Positions 13,552 through 25,263 of a stretch of DNA of 64,000 nucleotides are shown here, piece after piece. The position numbers and the translations under genes are program-made. The DNA comes from Eublepharis macularius (lineage: Eukaryota > Chordata > Lepidosauria > Squamata > Eublepharidae): contig NC_072807.1 in assembly GCF_028583425.1 (NCBI RefSeq), positions 38,135,001 to 38,199,000 on the forward strand. Reading direction: 5' to 3'. Position 1 is the stretch's first letter. Every line of letters begins with the position of its first letter. The notes below the pieces were generated by a model. The model was not told where the DNA came from, did not search any database, and saw only the letters and a program-made list of their open reading frames with translations.

Positions 13552-13905
13552 AGTTTAACAGAATCACAGAGCTGGAAGGGGCCATTCAGAGACCATCTAG
13601 TCCAACCCCCTGCCCAGTGCAGGATGAGCCTAAAGCATCCCTGACAAATATTCATCCAGCCTCTTCTTGAAAACTGCCAGTGAGGGGGAGCTCACCACCT
13701 CCCCAGGCAGCTGATTCCACCTTTGAACTACTCTGACCGTGAAAAAGTTTTCCCTAATAACCAGCCGGTAGCTTTCTGCATGTAATTGAAGCCCTTTGTT
13801 TCGGGTCCTATCCTTTGTTTTCTGGTTTCTTTCACACCACCATTGCCCTCTGCTGGATATTTGGAAAAGGTATTCCTTTCTGTGGATAATATTTAATTGC
13901 ATTTA
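13552..13905 (-). mobile_element. CR1 LINE 3' end
   Basis: The minus-strand frame contains ENFFTVRVVQRWNQLPGEVV and SPSLAVFKKRLDEYL, the C-terminus of CR1 ORF2. It is followed by the conserved CR1 3' UTR (complement of CATCTAGTCCAACCCCCTGC). It is 5' truncated, as is usual for CR1. Confidence 0.9.
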
Positions 13906-16202
13906 TTTACCTATTCATAACTTAGTTCCCTAAGGTCCAAAGCTCAGAAGAAACAGCAATGATTTAATATAATTTTGTACAGAAAAACACATCTGTATTG
14001 CACTTGCAAACTTGAACCTGCATATGTGCAGACGACCAAGGACACAAAAGGAACTGGGGAGAGAAACAGTCACAGGTCAGATCATACTGCCATGCCTCAT
14101 AATGCCCTGACCTTGTGGCTTTGCCTTGCATGTTCCACAGCGTCTTTTAATCCATCAATGCCCCTTGCACGGTTTCCAATAAGTCAGCAAAGGACTGCCA
14201 GCTACTGTGGCTATTTTTACTATATCGACAGTGGCCCACTGGCCACGGCACTGAGAGATCGGACTCTGGCTTGTGTGATCCCTTGTGCCAAAGCACTGGG
14301 GTGAAAATAGCATCACACCTCATGGTTTATAGCCCCCTACTTCTGCCTGCCTCTGACACTCCCAAGAGAATACCAAACAGCAAAACATGAAGGTGCCTTT
14401 GATGTGATAAACACTGGGGCACAGAAAACCTTCGCTGCTGCCAAGATTAAGCAAACATGCTTCCAACACGTGTGGGCCTATTCCCGGGAGGCAGGGGAAT
14501 CCAGCGAACGAAGTGCAGCAATCCGCAAAAGGACCTTGCCCTAATAGGATCACGCCAAGATTAGCCCCTGACACAGATTGGACCTGGCTTGGTTGTAAGC
14601 TCTCCATAGCAAACGAATCCTTCTCCAGACACCCAGCTGCATCGTTCAACTCGAGGTAACACCACTTAGTCCCCCCTCCCCAACTTCTTAACCTATTTTC
14701 CCAGCTCACTTTAGTGCACGGAGCAGCCAGACGTACAGGAATGGCAGAAGCCGAAGGGAGGGCAAGACAAAGCCGAATGGGCAAAAGAGACATTTCCTGT
14801 CCCCGGGGAGTTGTAGCTCTCAGAAGGGTGGGAAGTGCTTGGGATCTCTCATGGGGCATTTCCAGCATCCTCACCACCCTACATTTCCAAATCTTCTCCA
14901 AGGGAAGCTACGGCCAATAAACAGGGATAAAAACAGAGTCGGGAAACAGATCGGGTGCCCGGCTGCAGCAAAGCAAAGCCAGAAGCACAGGGTGCTGAGT
15001 GCGGAGGCTGGGACAAGACATGGGGTATATTGGGGGGTGGCTATTCAGAAAGAGGCAGCTGCTTTACTAAAGGAGCCCCACCGAGAGGGCTCCTTCAAAT
15101 GGCTTCCAGCTTGGTCTGGCTCAACACACGTGCCGTCCAGAGATGAGGGTCACGGGAATGAGCCCTGCCTTTCGGGCAGGACTGCCAAGAGCCACACTAG
15201 ACAAAGATCCCTTTCTCCGCTCCCCAGACCCGACTCACACATCCTCACAGGAAACCAAATTGCATGACCTATCCAGCTCCACGGATGTCCAAGGAGGCCA
15301 GACGCCCCCCTCAGTCCCCACCCTCAGCCGCCCTGCTGGAAGGACAGTTTCTTCTGCTCCTTTGGACCAGCCCCTCTGCCCTTGCCACCTACTTCATTGC
15401 GTCGGCCACGAGCCATGCCTTCTGCTCCTCATCTGCCACCTGTCTCCGGGCATCTGCCCTGGCACACATCTCTTTCTCAGTCCACGGGGCTGCTGCCTCT
15501 TTCACTTTGGCCCGGCTCTCGCTTCTGATTGCTCCACTGCCTTCTGACCCTGACCACATGCTTGGCTTTCACCTGGCGTCACTCCTGACCTCAGGTCCCA
15601 CTTGATCTTGGCTGCAGAAAAAGGCCGGCCTCTGGCGGTGGACGAGGGACTAAGGACTCGCCACAATTCTGCACGCCTGGCCTCCTCCTTGAAAGCCAAC
15701 AGGGAAGGCAGAGAGCTCAGGGGCGTTCTCTCCATCAAGGGAGAGGGCTTGAAGTTAACTCTATTTATAGACTGAGCAAATTCACAAACAATGCAAATGC
15801 GTGTTAGTATGAAATGGGCTTTAAAGCCCACAAAGGCATCTGCCGCGAGGCACCTGTTAGTCATTAAGTTGCCAGAAGATTCCTTTTGGATGTTACCACA
15901 ACAAACAGGCAGGGCCACCCCTTGGAAATGTACTATCTTTTCGTAAGCTCCCAAGTTGGGCCTCGGGCTCTCACCAAGCAAGAGATATCTTGAACCACCA
16001 CTGTTGTGAGAAGCGATTCTGAAATGGCATTTTGCGTATCTGTGAAGTCCGCCTTATTGTTCGTTGGGTTCTTCCACACATACTAGAGCTCAGAAGTTTT
16101 GCCTGTTTCGGGGTTCTGGCCAGAACAATCAACAGCGAGAAACTTTATCAAGCATTGTTCCCCACCTGGAGGGAAGGCCAGAAATATTACACATGTAGAA
16201 TT
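13906..16202. other. No recognisable gene
   Basis: Includes open frames of 193 (14320-14901, minus), 142 and 134 codons that overlap on opposite strands, show no domain and have no splice context. I treat them as chance frames in moderately GC-rich DNA. Confidence 0.5.
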
Positions 16203-16220
16203 CCTAGATATTTATAGCAG

Positions 16221-16409
16221 ATGTGGGTCTAGTGGCAGCTTAGAGATCAACAAGATTTTCACGGTATAGGCTTTTGAGAGCCAGAGCTCTCTGATGAAGG
16301 GACCTCGGACTCTCGAAAGCCTATACCGGGAAAATCTTGTTGGTCTCTAAGCTGCCACTGGACCCAAAACCTGCTATTCTACTGCAGACCAACATGGCAA
16401 ACTACCTAT
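16221..16409 (+). mobile_element. Palindromic family A retroposon, copy A2 (older subfamily)
   Basis: A 189 bp inverted repeat of a diverged subfamily (AGCTTAGAGATCAACAAG... arms). Flanking sequences at 16203-16220 and 16410-16427 agree at 14 of 18 positions. CTGATGA and GAAA remain on the plus strand, but stems I and II have decayed. Confidence 0.7.
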
Positions 16410-16454
16410 CCTAGGAATTTATGGCACTTATATAGCAAAGAGGTGTCAGAACTT

Positions 16455-16745
16455 ATTCTCAGTTACTTCCTAAGCTGCAGTACTGCAGCCCAAGCTCTGC
16501 TCATAACCTGAGTTCGATCCCAGCAGAAGCCGGGTTCAGGTAGCTGGATCAAGGTTGACTCAGCCTTCCATCCTTCCGAGGTCGGTAAAATGAATACCCA
16601 GTTTCCTGGGGGTAAAGTGTAGATGACTGGGGAAGGCAGTGGCAAACCACCCCGTAAAAAGTCTGCCCAGAAAACGTCGTGATGCGACGTCTCCCATGGG
16701 TCAGTAATGACTCGGTGCTTGCACGGGGGGACTACCTTTACCTTT
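16455..16745 (+). mobile_element. tRNA-derived SINE (second type)
   Basis: A tRNA-like head with B box GAGTTCGATCCC (16511-16522), then GAGGTCGGTAAAATGAATAC, GACTGGGGAAGGCAGTGGCA and the end ACTACCTTTACCTTTGCC. This is a widespread reptile SINE distinct from the Sauria type. Confidence 0.75.
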
Positions 16746-17516
16746 GCCTACCTGAGCATGCTTGAGCTATGAAAGGCAGCTCAGGAGCAGTTCTCTCTAA
16801 AGGGCCCAACATCTATTTTCAACACAAACATGCATGCTATGTTTGAATCATGTCATGTCGGAATCAGCAGTGGAGCAATCAGAAGCGAGAGCCAGGCCGA
16901 AGTGAAAGAGGCAGCAGCCCCATGGACTGAGAAAGAGATGTGCAGAGTTGGGCAGATGCCTTGGGCAGATGCGCCAAGGAGACCCACTCAAGAGCCGACG
17001 CACAAACCAACGGGTAATGCTGCACCGTGTCTATCCCAATAGCTTCCCCATCACTGCATTTTAAACTCCACCACAGTTTAGATTCATGGGGGGGGGGATG
17101 GAAATACACATCCTTCCTTCTCAGTCATAGCGATAGCAGCATCTCCTTGGTGTGAGAGGACCTCACAGAGTGCAGAGTTCAGGGTCAGAAGTGAACGGTA
17201 CCCAGGGCTTATTACTCCAAGAGGTTCTTGGCATTTGCTGTGCTGGGGAAGGGAAGGGAGGAGGTGCTCTGCTCAGCTCAGGGCATTAGGGTAATGCTGC
17301 TGCTTAATTCCCTCAATTCAGCTTTTCTGCTGCCAACAGCCATCCTAGGCTCTGCTCAAGAAACTTCCCGTTGCCTGACCCAACCATGCTGGGTCAGACA
17401 CGAGCGGGAGAGCAAGGGGGGCAACGGTGGGCACGAGCATGTGTCTAAATCTTCACCTTCAGATTAAAAGAAGCACGTTCATTCTTCCATTTTAAACCTA
17501 AAACAACTTAATACAG

Positions 17517-17555
17517 AGAGCCAGTATGGCGTAGTGGTTAGAATGAGATACGTAT
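17517..17555 (+). mobile_element. Sauria-type SINE head fragment
   Basis: GAGCCAGTATGGCGTAGTGG TTAGAATG is the SINE tRNA head. It is cut off where family A copy A3 begins. Confidence 0.65.
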
Positions 17556-17565
17556 CCTCTTCTGG

Positions 17566-17684
17566 AGCATCTGACGAAGGAAGCCTTGACTCTCAAAAGC
17601 TCAAACCCTAGTTGGCCTTTAAGGTGCTACTGGACCCGCACCTTGTTCTACTGCAGACCAACATGGCTACACACCTGAAAATAA
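17566..17684 (+). mobile_element. Family A retroposon, single-arm copy A3
   Basis: Only one arm is present, starting AGCATCTGACGA, at the hammerhead stem I. Flanks CCTCTTCTGG (17556-17565) and CCTCTTCCGG (17685-17694) agree at 9 of 10. It lies just after a SINE head at 17517-17550. Confidence 0.75.
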
Positions 17685-17694
17685 CCTCTTCCGG

Positions 17695-18839
17695 TGCGAT
17701 GGGGGACCTTTTGCTGTATGCAGGAGTGGTGGTGGTGGTGGGCACCTGACAGATTCTTCAGGCATGTTGGGCTAAACTGTACATCGCCAGCTTGCTCAGG
17801 GGTCAACATTACGACGTGGGGGGAGTGGCGGCTGCAATCCCAAAGCAGCTCAGTAGCAGGAGACCAGCCCTGCAAACTTTCCCCATTGGCCATCGTGGAG
17901 ATAACCAGTAATCCAGTTTCATGGTTCTCGGTTGGACATGGCCTGCTTAAAAATTCCATTTAGATGCAGGCAGTTGCTAGAAAGCACCGTTTGTGCAGAA
18001 GCATGGAAGGGAGCGACAGCTTGGTTCTTCCGTGGCAAAAAGCAAGCTTTTGGAGTTTGTGGTCTTCAGGCTTACGTTGCCTCACTCATTCCCATGCCCA
18101 GACCTGAGCAAAGCACAATCAACAGGTTCCAGAGCAAATCGGTGCAAATTCTGATTCAGCCCCCACGGAATACTAAGAGCACTTTTTGCTTCTCCTGTCT
18201 CTGTCATTAAAATGTAAAACCTACAGGCTTTCTCTGTCCTGCCTGAACAATCTGACATGGCAGGGAAGAGAGCAATCTCTCTTCAGGCTCTATCCGCTTC
18301 TTTTGCTGTTTATGCAGAACGAAGAAAAGGACCAGAGGTGTTGTTTGTGTCAGGTGGAATTGCATTAGGGATGTCTGCAGCCCAACCCTGAGAAATTTTT
18401 TATTGAAAGTGTGGCTTCTATTAAAATTCAACAGGAGTTTCACTCAAACAGGAGCCTCAAAATACACCTTGAAACTTCACTGTAGGCAAAAATGCATTTC
18501 CGCTTCTGCCTGCCATACCATTTCTCACCAGCCGATGGGGCTAGCAAGCCACTGACTGCCGGAGCCTGGCCTCGGGCCCATTATCAGAGTTCCCAACCGT
18601 TTTCTATTTTTAAAGACGGACTTTATTTTTAAAGGAATTTCCCACATGCCACATTACGGCTCCTCAGAACAGAATGGACGGCTGCCACTGGTCCCAGTCC
18701 CGCCAGCCATATTTCCTTGTATTATCACGCAAGCTGAAAATAAGGAAATGCACTAAGCCTGCTGGGCACTGGCAGACATTATAAGCAACAGAACAGGACA
18801 AGCGCTACGAGAAAGAGGTCTGAGGCTCACAGCAAGCCT
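17695..18839. other. No recognisable gene
   Basis: Ordinary non-coding DNA. Confidence 0.5.
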
Positions 18840-19250
18840 GCAGGATCAGGCCAGTGGTCCATATAGCCCGGCATCTTGCTTCCAGTAGGGGCCAGGCAGG
18901 CGCCAGAGGGAAGCCCACAAACAGGCAAAAAACACTGGCAGAGTGCTGCTGGCCAGTATCTGACAATTAGTTATTAGCCTGCTGTTAGGGCTAATAACTA
19001 GCAATAGACCAGTCTTCCATGGATGGCTGCAGAACAGCTTTCGAAGGGGGTTAGAGAGACTCACAGACAACAGGTCCATCAATGGTGAGTAAAGGGAGGT
19101 TCATAAATTTGTCCATCCTCCTATAAAACCCATCTAAAGTAATGGCCGTCTCGATATCTTGTGGCAGTGAGTTCCGCAAGTCAGCTATCAATCAGCCACT
19201 ATGTTTTTTCTGTCTTGAATCCCATGCCAATCAATTTCATAGAGGCCTAA
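18840..19250 (+). mobile_element. Old interspersed repeat (CR1/L2-like 3' region)
   Basis: GGATCAGGCCAGTGGTCCAT, GGCAGTGAGTTCCGCAAGTC and similar phrases belong to an abundant reptile dispersed repeat. A related decayed piece lies at 48900-49060. Confidence 0.5.
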
Positions 19251-19287
19251 TACCATGGGAGAAGGTGAAGTTTCTCTTTATCCATTT

Positions 19288-19440
19288 TCTCCTGAGGTGG
19301 TCACAGCTTGGGAGCTAAGCAGGGTTGGCCACGGTCTGTACTGGGATCAGAGACCACCGAGGAAGACTGGGGCTGCTATGCAGCAGAAGGCAAGGGCAAA
19401 CCACCTCTGCTCATCTTTTGCCTGGAATGCCCCACCGACG
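19288..19440 (+). mobile_element. 5S rRNA-derived SINE
   Basis: CTTGGGAGCTAAGCAGGGTT GG and CTGGGATCAGAGACCACCGA resemble 5S rRNA from the A box to the C box. They are followed by a SINE body AAGGCAAGGGCAAACCACCT CTGCTCATC. Confidence 0.75.
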
Positions 19441-21373
19441 GGGCCACCACCATATGTCTGCTGAGACTCAAAGGCACATTCTTCTTTCTGTACTTTTCCC
19501 GGCTCCAAGGCCTGTCAGGGTCCAACAGCTTGAAGAAGTAGCCTAGATGGGAAGAGGGTTCCTTTGCGTTCCTGGGACCAAAGTCCCATTATTTGACTCC
19601 TGCAAACTGTACCACTTACAGTGCAGAGGAGCCTGAACTCCAAATCCTTCAAGCGGATTTGCATAAATATTCGAGAACCTGGGAGGATAATGAAGACATC
19701 TGAAGTCAAAAGTTACAGAACTCCAATATCCCTTACAGTTTGGGCAGAGGGATTCCTCCGGGGCCCAGACCAACACCAGGATTTCTTAACTCTAGCAAGG
19801 TTGTTGTGTTATGAGCCTGCCATGCTCTGAGTCAATTGTGCGGAACTCAGAGCCGAGGGCTACGTAGAAAACTTGCCTGGAAAATCCCACAACCTTTACT
19901 GAAAGCCTCAAAATCCCTAAAGAATGTTTGCCTGTGCAGGATGCTCCAAACGTGCCTTGAATTTACCTTTTGACCAAATTTGGTGCAAACTTTTCCAAAC
20001 TGTATTGTTATTTGTTAGGCCCGTTAGTCTTCAAAAGATGCTTCAAGAGAGCCAATCTCCACCCACCCCCAATTCAGCCAAGGGCAATTCCGCATGCTTT
20101 CTCTGTCCCTCTCTTTTGTCTCTTCGGTTGTAATCTTAAAAAACGAACACACAGTTGCATGCAAAATCTCTCTCCGGATTTCAGTTTGAAGGGCACACTA
20201 CCCAAAACGACCTTTCTTCCATTCAAATCCTGAGGGTTGACCTACTTTCCCTATTTGTGTTCATCGCTGGAACCCTCGGCTCAACACTGCCCTACTGTAC
20301 AACAGGTGCTGTTCAGATAGAAATCTTTGTTCCTGTTGGGGTGGGTGGGGCTTTGTTTTGCAAAGCTGGCCTGCCGCAGCAACGCTGTGACTCATATAAC
20401 CTCTCTTCTTTTCTGCTTTTCCGAGAGATGCACATTATATTTGTACAGGCGGGAGGGAAATGGCCGAGGGAGGGACCGCAAGGGAAACTCTGGCACACAG
20501 CTTGCAATGGGGTGTGTGTGTGTGTGTGTGTGTTTGAAGGCCCCCTCCCACTGAAAGGAAAACCGTAACAGGTGATTTCTGTTCCAGGTCTTCGTTTCGA
20601 GGGACGGCATTTAAGGAGTTGGAACCATCAGTAATACTTCGAGTAAATATGGGTAATGAATCCCAGAGAGAATGAATTCTTGACTACACAGGAAAAAGTC
20701 TGAACTCAGTTTTACTGGGAATTTGGCAGCCTAAGCATTGTCCGCTTGCCAAGGAAGAATATATAATCAGCCAAAAACAGAAATCTTTGCAAGGGGGAAA
20801 AGCTGGGAGAAAAGAAAACGTTTGTGTCTTTGCGGAACGTGGGCCTAGCGGAAGAAACAGCCCCGGCCTCACGAAGCTCACTGGTGGAACGTATGAAAGA
20901 CCTCCAAACCCTCGAGGCAGATGACAATCCACACAATCACATCAATTTTCTATACTTAAAAAAACAAACACGGAGAGAACCTTCCTTTCTAAAACCCAAG
21001 AGTGTGGCGCAACAACAGAACTTCCTCCAGCAAATCACCCCAGAAGACTGAGGCAGCCACCAAGATGGCCCTACATCTTCCCACGGATGTTCTCACCCCC
21101 CTTGATGGAGGGGCTCCCCGCAGCGCCTGCCCGAAAGATCCTCAGAGGCAAGGAGAGGTGTTCTTTGCAGGCTCCAGGCCTGGAAATGCTTCCAAGGTCA
21201 ATAGTTGTGCCTTGAACTGCTCAAGGCACAACTCCACTCTGGTTGAATCTATTCCTGCCTCTCCTTTGTGGCCGACATCTTTGTAATCTATCTCATGGGG
21301 CTTATGGTACAGCATCCTGAACACCCTAAAACATTCTTGGGATTGCAGTGTTTGCAAGGATAAGATCACAGAC
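19441..21373. other. No recognisable gene
   Basis: Non-coding except for the (GT)n tract. Confidence 0.5.
20509..20533 (+). repeat. (GT)n microsatellite
   Basis: About twelve GT units. Confidence 0.95.
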
Positions 21374-21376
21374 TGA

Positions 21377-21812
21377 GAGTCTCTCTACACGAGACATCTG
21401 ACACGTGGAGAACACGTGTTGGGAGCTGCAATAGTAGCTGGGAAGGGTAGTTTAAAAAGACAGAGCTGGCGGCAGGGCAAAGGCTTTGCTATATACTGGA
21501 GCTGTGTGACGGGGCTGTGAAATGCCAGAAGGGAAACTTCAGCCCATGATAACCTCTCCAGGTCCAAGCCCGGCTCCGGAAGGCAGCTCCAGCCCATTTC
21601 CATTCCTCGCTGCCCTCTGGTTGCCATCCCACACAGTTTTAGACTGGAGAAGTGAAATTGACAGAGCCTTCCGGGAGGCCAAGATGAAATGAACAAACCC
21701 TCTGAGGAGCGATCTCCGCCGGTTCTGTCTTTTTAAACTAAGCTTCCTGGCTAACACTGCATCTCCCTACACTTGACGAACACACGCCGAAGCGTCTCGT
21801 GTAGAGAGACTC
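21377..21812. mobile_element. Harbinger-like MITE (family F), 436 bp
   Basis: Inverted ends GAGTCTCTCTACACGAGAC with a 3 bp TGA duplication (21374-21376, 21813-21815). Three-base duplications and GA/GG-starting ends are typical of PIF/Harbinger. The right flank continues as a LINE 3' end. Confidence 0.75.
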
Positions 21813-21815
21813 TGA

Positions 21816-21890
21816 CTTTACGGTGTAATCTGCCCTGAGTCTCAAAGGCGGACTTTACATAACATTAAGTTAAATGAGTAAATAAAATTG
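21816..21890 (+). mobile_element. L2-like LINE 3' end fragment
   Basis: GTGTAATCTGCCCTGAGTCTC followed by AAAGGCGGAC and an A-rich tail matches the 3' end of the LINE at 43480-43690. Confidence 0.6.
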
Positions 21891-23762
21891 AACCATCTAC
21901 TACTAGGCAGAACTGAAGAGGCAGAAGTAATCTCTTAAGTGCAGCAACCCACTTTGTTCATTCGGCGAGCCAGAAATAATCTGCCCTGCATTCTTGGGGA
22001 AATGTACACCGCAGCCCCTCTTCTCTTTCAAAAACTTCCTCATTTGCCTCTGTGTGAAAACAGAGCATTTAAGGACATGGTATAGATTTCTTTCCTCAAA
22101 CAGATTCCTGCTCTGGTTCAAGGATGGAGCTGGGTGGCTCATCTTCCCCCCTCTCCCCAGGGGCTGAAAAGGCCTTGTTGGTAACACTGGTGGGGGGGGG
22201 CTTGTTTCCATGACCCTTTAACAGGGCCTGACAGAAAGCCCTTGTTTGTAACAGCACGAGGAAATGCCTGGTGGCACGGCTGGAAGAATAACAGGTCCCT
22301 GAGGTCCCTGGGGGTTCATAAAGCATTTGCAGGCCTGGGCCTCGGCAGGGGGCAAAAGGGCAGCGCATCACCAGTGTGCACTTCAGTCTCCTGCTTCCAT
22401 GTCGGAGTTCAGTGGGCCAAGGGCGTCTCTGCCGCTTAAGAGATTACTTCTGCTGCTTCAGTGTTAACTGTTGCTGCCGCACACAGATTTACTCTCCCCC
22501 AAGAATGTCAGGAGAGAGACAGGAAAAGTGTATTGATGTTACGGAGGATGGGCAAGCCCGTCTAAAAAGCAGGCTGTGTATCCAGCGCCAGCACAGATCA
22601 AACCCTCCTTTGGGGTATTTTGTTTGAAAAGCTAGGCACAAAGAATGCGCCAGAAAGACACTCCCCGTCTTCTCTAAGCCCTCTGTGACTCATGCGTGCC
22701 TTTCGCAAGAACTCGACTCCCTTGGCCTAGGCAAGACCGGAATGGGTGTTATTTTGAACGTACGTCACACACTCTGGCTGTTACTGATCTGAGATACGGC
22801 TGGGGCCGAGGAGGGAACGGGCGCCAAGAGTTGCACAGAGCAAGTGGCCATCCTACCATTGAAAAAGCTTTTTTTGCTGTTTGCGAGGGCCGCAAAGGAA
22901 AAGGAGGCAGGCAGAAAGGAGCACAGCCCCTTTGAAAACAAAGGATGGATGAGGGCTGCTGCTAACAGAGCTCTAGCCCATGACCCACAATTCCTTGCAA
23001 TATTATGGCTTGCGGACTTTCTACCTGCAGGGAGCCCTTTCCACCCTGACTCCGCTGCTGAGGAACTCCTGCAGGTCTGCCCCATGGGGCACAGGTTCTA
23101 GGCCCCAGACGCCGCACTGTGGGAACGCACCATTGCACTAAATGAAATGCACGTGCTTCCCTGGAAAGCCTGGCCGTTCTCAGTTATTTTTTCATTCACA
23201 AACCCTGATAAATTTCCGAGAAATCCCGGAATTTCCCGGAAAACAACCTGGATCCCATTGTTTAATGGATGCTGGGGTAACTCTGGGAGAGTAAGCGGCC
23301 CCACATCATCTGAACTGTGTCCTGGCCCCCCCTGCAATTTTCAAAAGAACCCCACCCAGGGTGCACCTCTTGGACTATGCACCCGTTTTGTTGGCACCCC
23401 TAAAAATACTGCTGCCTGTTCAGAATGCTTCTTGATTGATCATGGAATCCACTGACCACGGGATCCTGTTGCAACCAGTGAGGGGGGGGGGAAGGAGAGC
23501 AGGGACCAAGGCTCAGACAGCTAATGTGAACCATCAAGGAATGGCTTCTGCAAATGGAGAGCTCAAGATGATGGATGGTACATGGCAAAAAACAGGCAAC
23601 GGGGGACGTTGGGGGCAGCAGTCACACAAAGCATCAGTGGTGGTAAATCATTCTCATCAAGGACCCTCCCGCTGCAGAGAAGAGAATGAAATTGAAAAGG
23701 CGACATATGCAAATGGTTCCGCTGAAAACATCCCGTGCACTCTCCAACAGACAGCGCTTACG
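21891..23762. other. No recognisable gene
   Basis: Non-coding with several G or C homopolymer runs (22191-22200, 23482-23491). Confidence 0.5.
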
Positions 23763-23773
23763 GACACGTGCTT

Positions 23774-23925
23774 AAGACGAACCAACTTTACTGTAGCACA
23801 AGCTTTCGAGAATCACTGTTGTCTTCTTCAGATGCATCTGTGATGTTGGTTAGTCTTAAAGGTGCTACTGGACTCTTTTCTATTTTGCTACTGCAGACTA
23901 GCACGGCTAACTCCTCTGGATCTAA
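23774..23925 (+). mobile_element. Palindromic family A retroposon, copy A4
   Basis: A 152 bp copy with a shortened centre. Flanks GACACGTGCTT (23763-23773) and GACACATGCTT (23926-23936) agree at 10 of 11. The left arm keeps a minus-strand GCAT-CTGAAGA...GAAA-AGCT order with a degraded stem II. Confidence 0.78.
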
Positions 23926-24022
23926 GACACATGCTTGCAAGGGCTGGTTTGCATGGTGAAATCAGACGTGGGATAACGCTAACGAGCACCTTCTAGTTTG
24001 TGGGAGTGGGTAAGGCCTAGAG

Positions 24023-24541
24023 CAGGGGTGGCCAAACTGCGGCTCGGGAGCCACAAGTGGCTCTTCTAGACATACAGTGTGGCTCCTGGAGGTCTCCGAG
24101 CATCACCATGGCCATACATTTTATTTTAGTTTATTTCTCTCCCTTTCCTTCTTTCTTTCCACGTCTTTCCCTCCCTTTCCCTTTTTTCCTTCAATCTTTC
24201 TTATCATGTCTTTCATATTTTCAATAAAAATGTTGAGGTTGCTAGGTCTGACTCAGAAAATGCCTCAGGACTTTTGGGGGTGAAGCCTAGCAAGGATGTG
24301 ACATCACTTTTGTGTTGTCACTTCCACGTCAAAGGTCAGATGATGGCTTTTCCCAAGCTCCACCCCTTCCGATGGTGTCACTTCCAGCATACTGCAGCAA
24401 AACCCCACCCCTTCTTGTGATGTCACTTTCAGGACACAGCCCCAAATCTGAAGTCACTTCAGTGCATCCTGTCTTGCGGCTCTCAAACATCTGACATTTA
24501 TTCGATGTGGCTCTTACATTAAGCACGTTTGGCCACCCCTG
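24023..24541. mobile_element. Non-autonomous hAT element, 519 bp
   Basis: Inverted ends CAGGGGTGGCCAAAC and GTTTGGCCACCCCTG, with a perfect 8 bp duplication GCCTAGAG (24015-24022, 24542-24549). The interior has a pyrimidine-rich tract and no coding potential. Confidence 0.92.
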
Positions 24542-25035
24542 GCCTAGAGCATGCTGCCCAGTGAAAGCTCTGCAGCTTGGGTAGCAGTTCCCAGTTCACC
24601 AGGCAATAAGTTTGCCAGACACTCCATTTGCACAAACCATTTCTGTCCACCTGCTTGCCAGACTCAAGCAGCATTCTGGAACAGTCTCCTTTATGATTCT
24701 CTAAACACAAGAAGACGGAAAACTGAACATTCAAGAAAAGATGCAGGGCTTGCTCGGAAGCTCTGGTCCCCTCTTGCACTTGTCCCACGTGGGACTCGGG
24801 CAGCTGGCCGGCAGCAGCGTCTCTTGGCCACTTTGCAAGAAGAGAGGGCCACCCCCTGCTCGGCCCTGGCAGAGGGGCAGTGATTCTGGGGTCCTGGGCT
24901 TTTGCCTAGGCCACACCTGGCAGGGAAGCAGGGAGTAACAACAAACGGTCCTGCGCCCTTCAGGAGCAACTTTTGCTTTCTTTCACCTTGACAGGTCAAA
25001 GAACAAAGCCAACTCGGGCGGTAGTTAAGTCTCGG

Positions 25036-25255
25036 CAGGGCCTTTTTTCTGGGAAAAGAGGTGGTGGAACTCGGGACCGCACAATGACATCATTTTGGGT
25101 CAGCTGGAACAAGGCAGAAGTTTTTTAAAGTTTAAATTGAGATCGCTAAACTCCCCTCTGTCTGGAAATCAGAGGGCGGGGCCACCAGCCATGTGACCAT
25201 TTTCAAGAGGTGCCGGAACTCCGTTCCACCACATTCCAGCTGCAAAAAAGCCCCG
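25036..25255. mobile_element. Non-autonomous hAT element (family C), 220 bp
   Basis: Ends CAGGGCCTTTTTTCTGGG and GCAAAAAAGCCCCG. The 8 bp flanks AGTCTCGG and CGTCTCGG agree at 7 of 8. The core shares CTCCCCTCTGTCTGGA and CCACCAGCCATGTGACC with three other copies. Confidence 0.85.
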
Positions 25256-25263
25256 CGTCTCGG

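Noticed and set aside
14320..14901. 193-codon open frame on the minus strand
   Set aside because: No domain or family resemblance, no splice context, and overlapping open frames on the other strand indicate chance.
19288..19440. Possible functional 5S rRNA gene
   Set aside because: Only the internal promoter region resembles 5S rRNA, with many changes, and it is followed by a SINE body.
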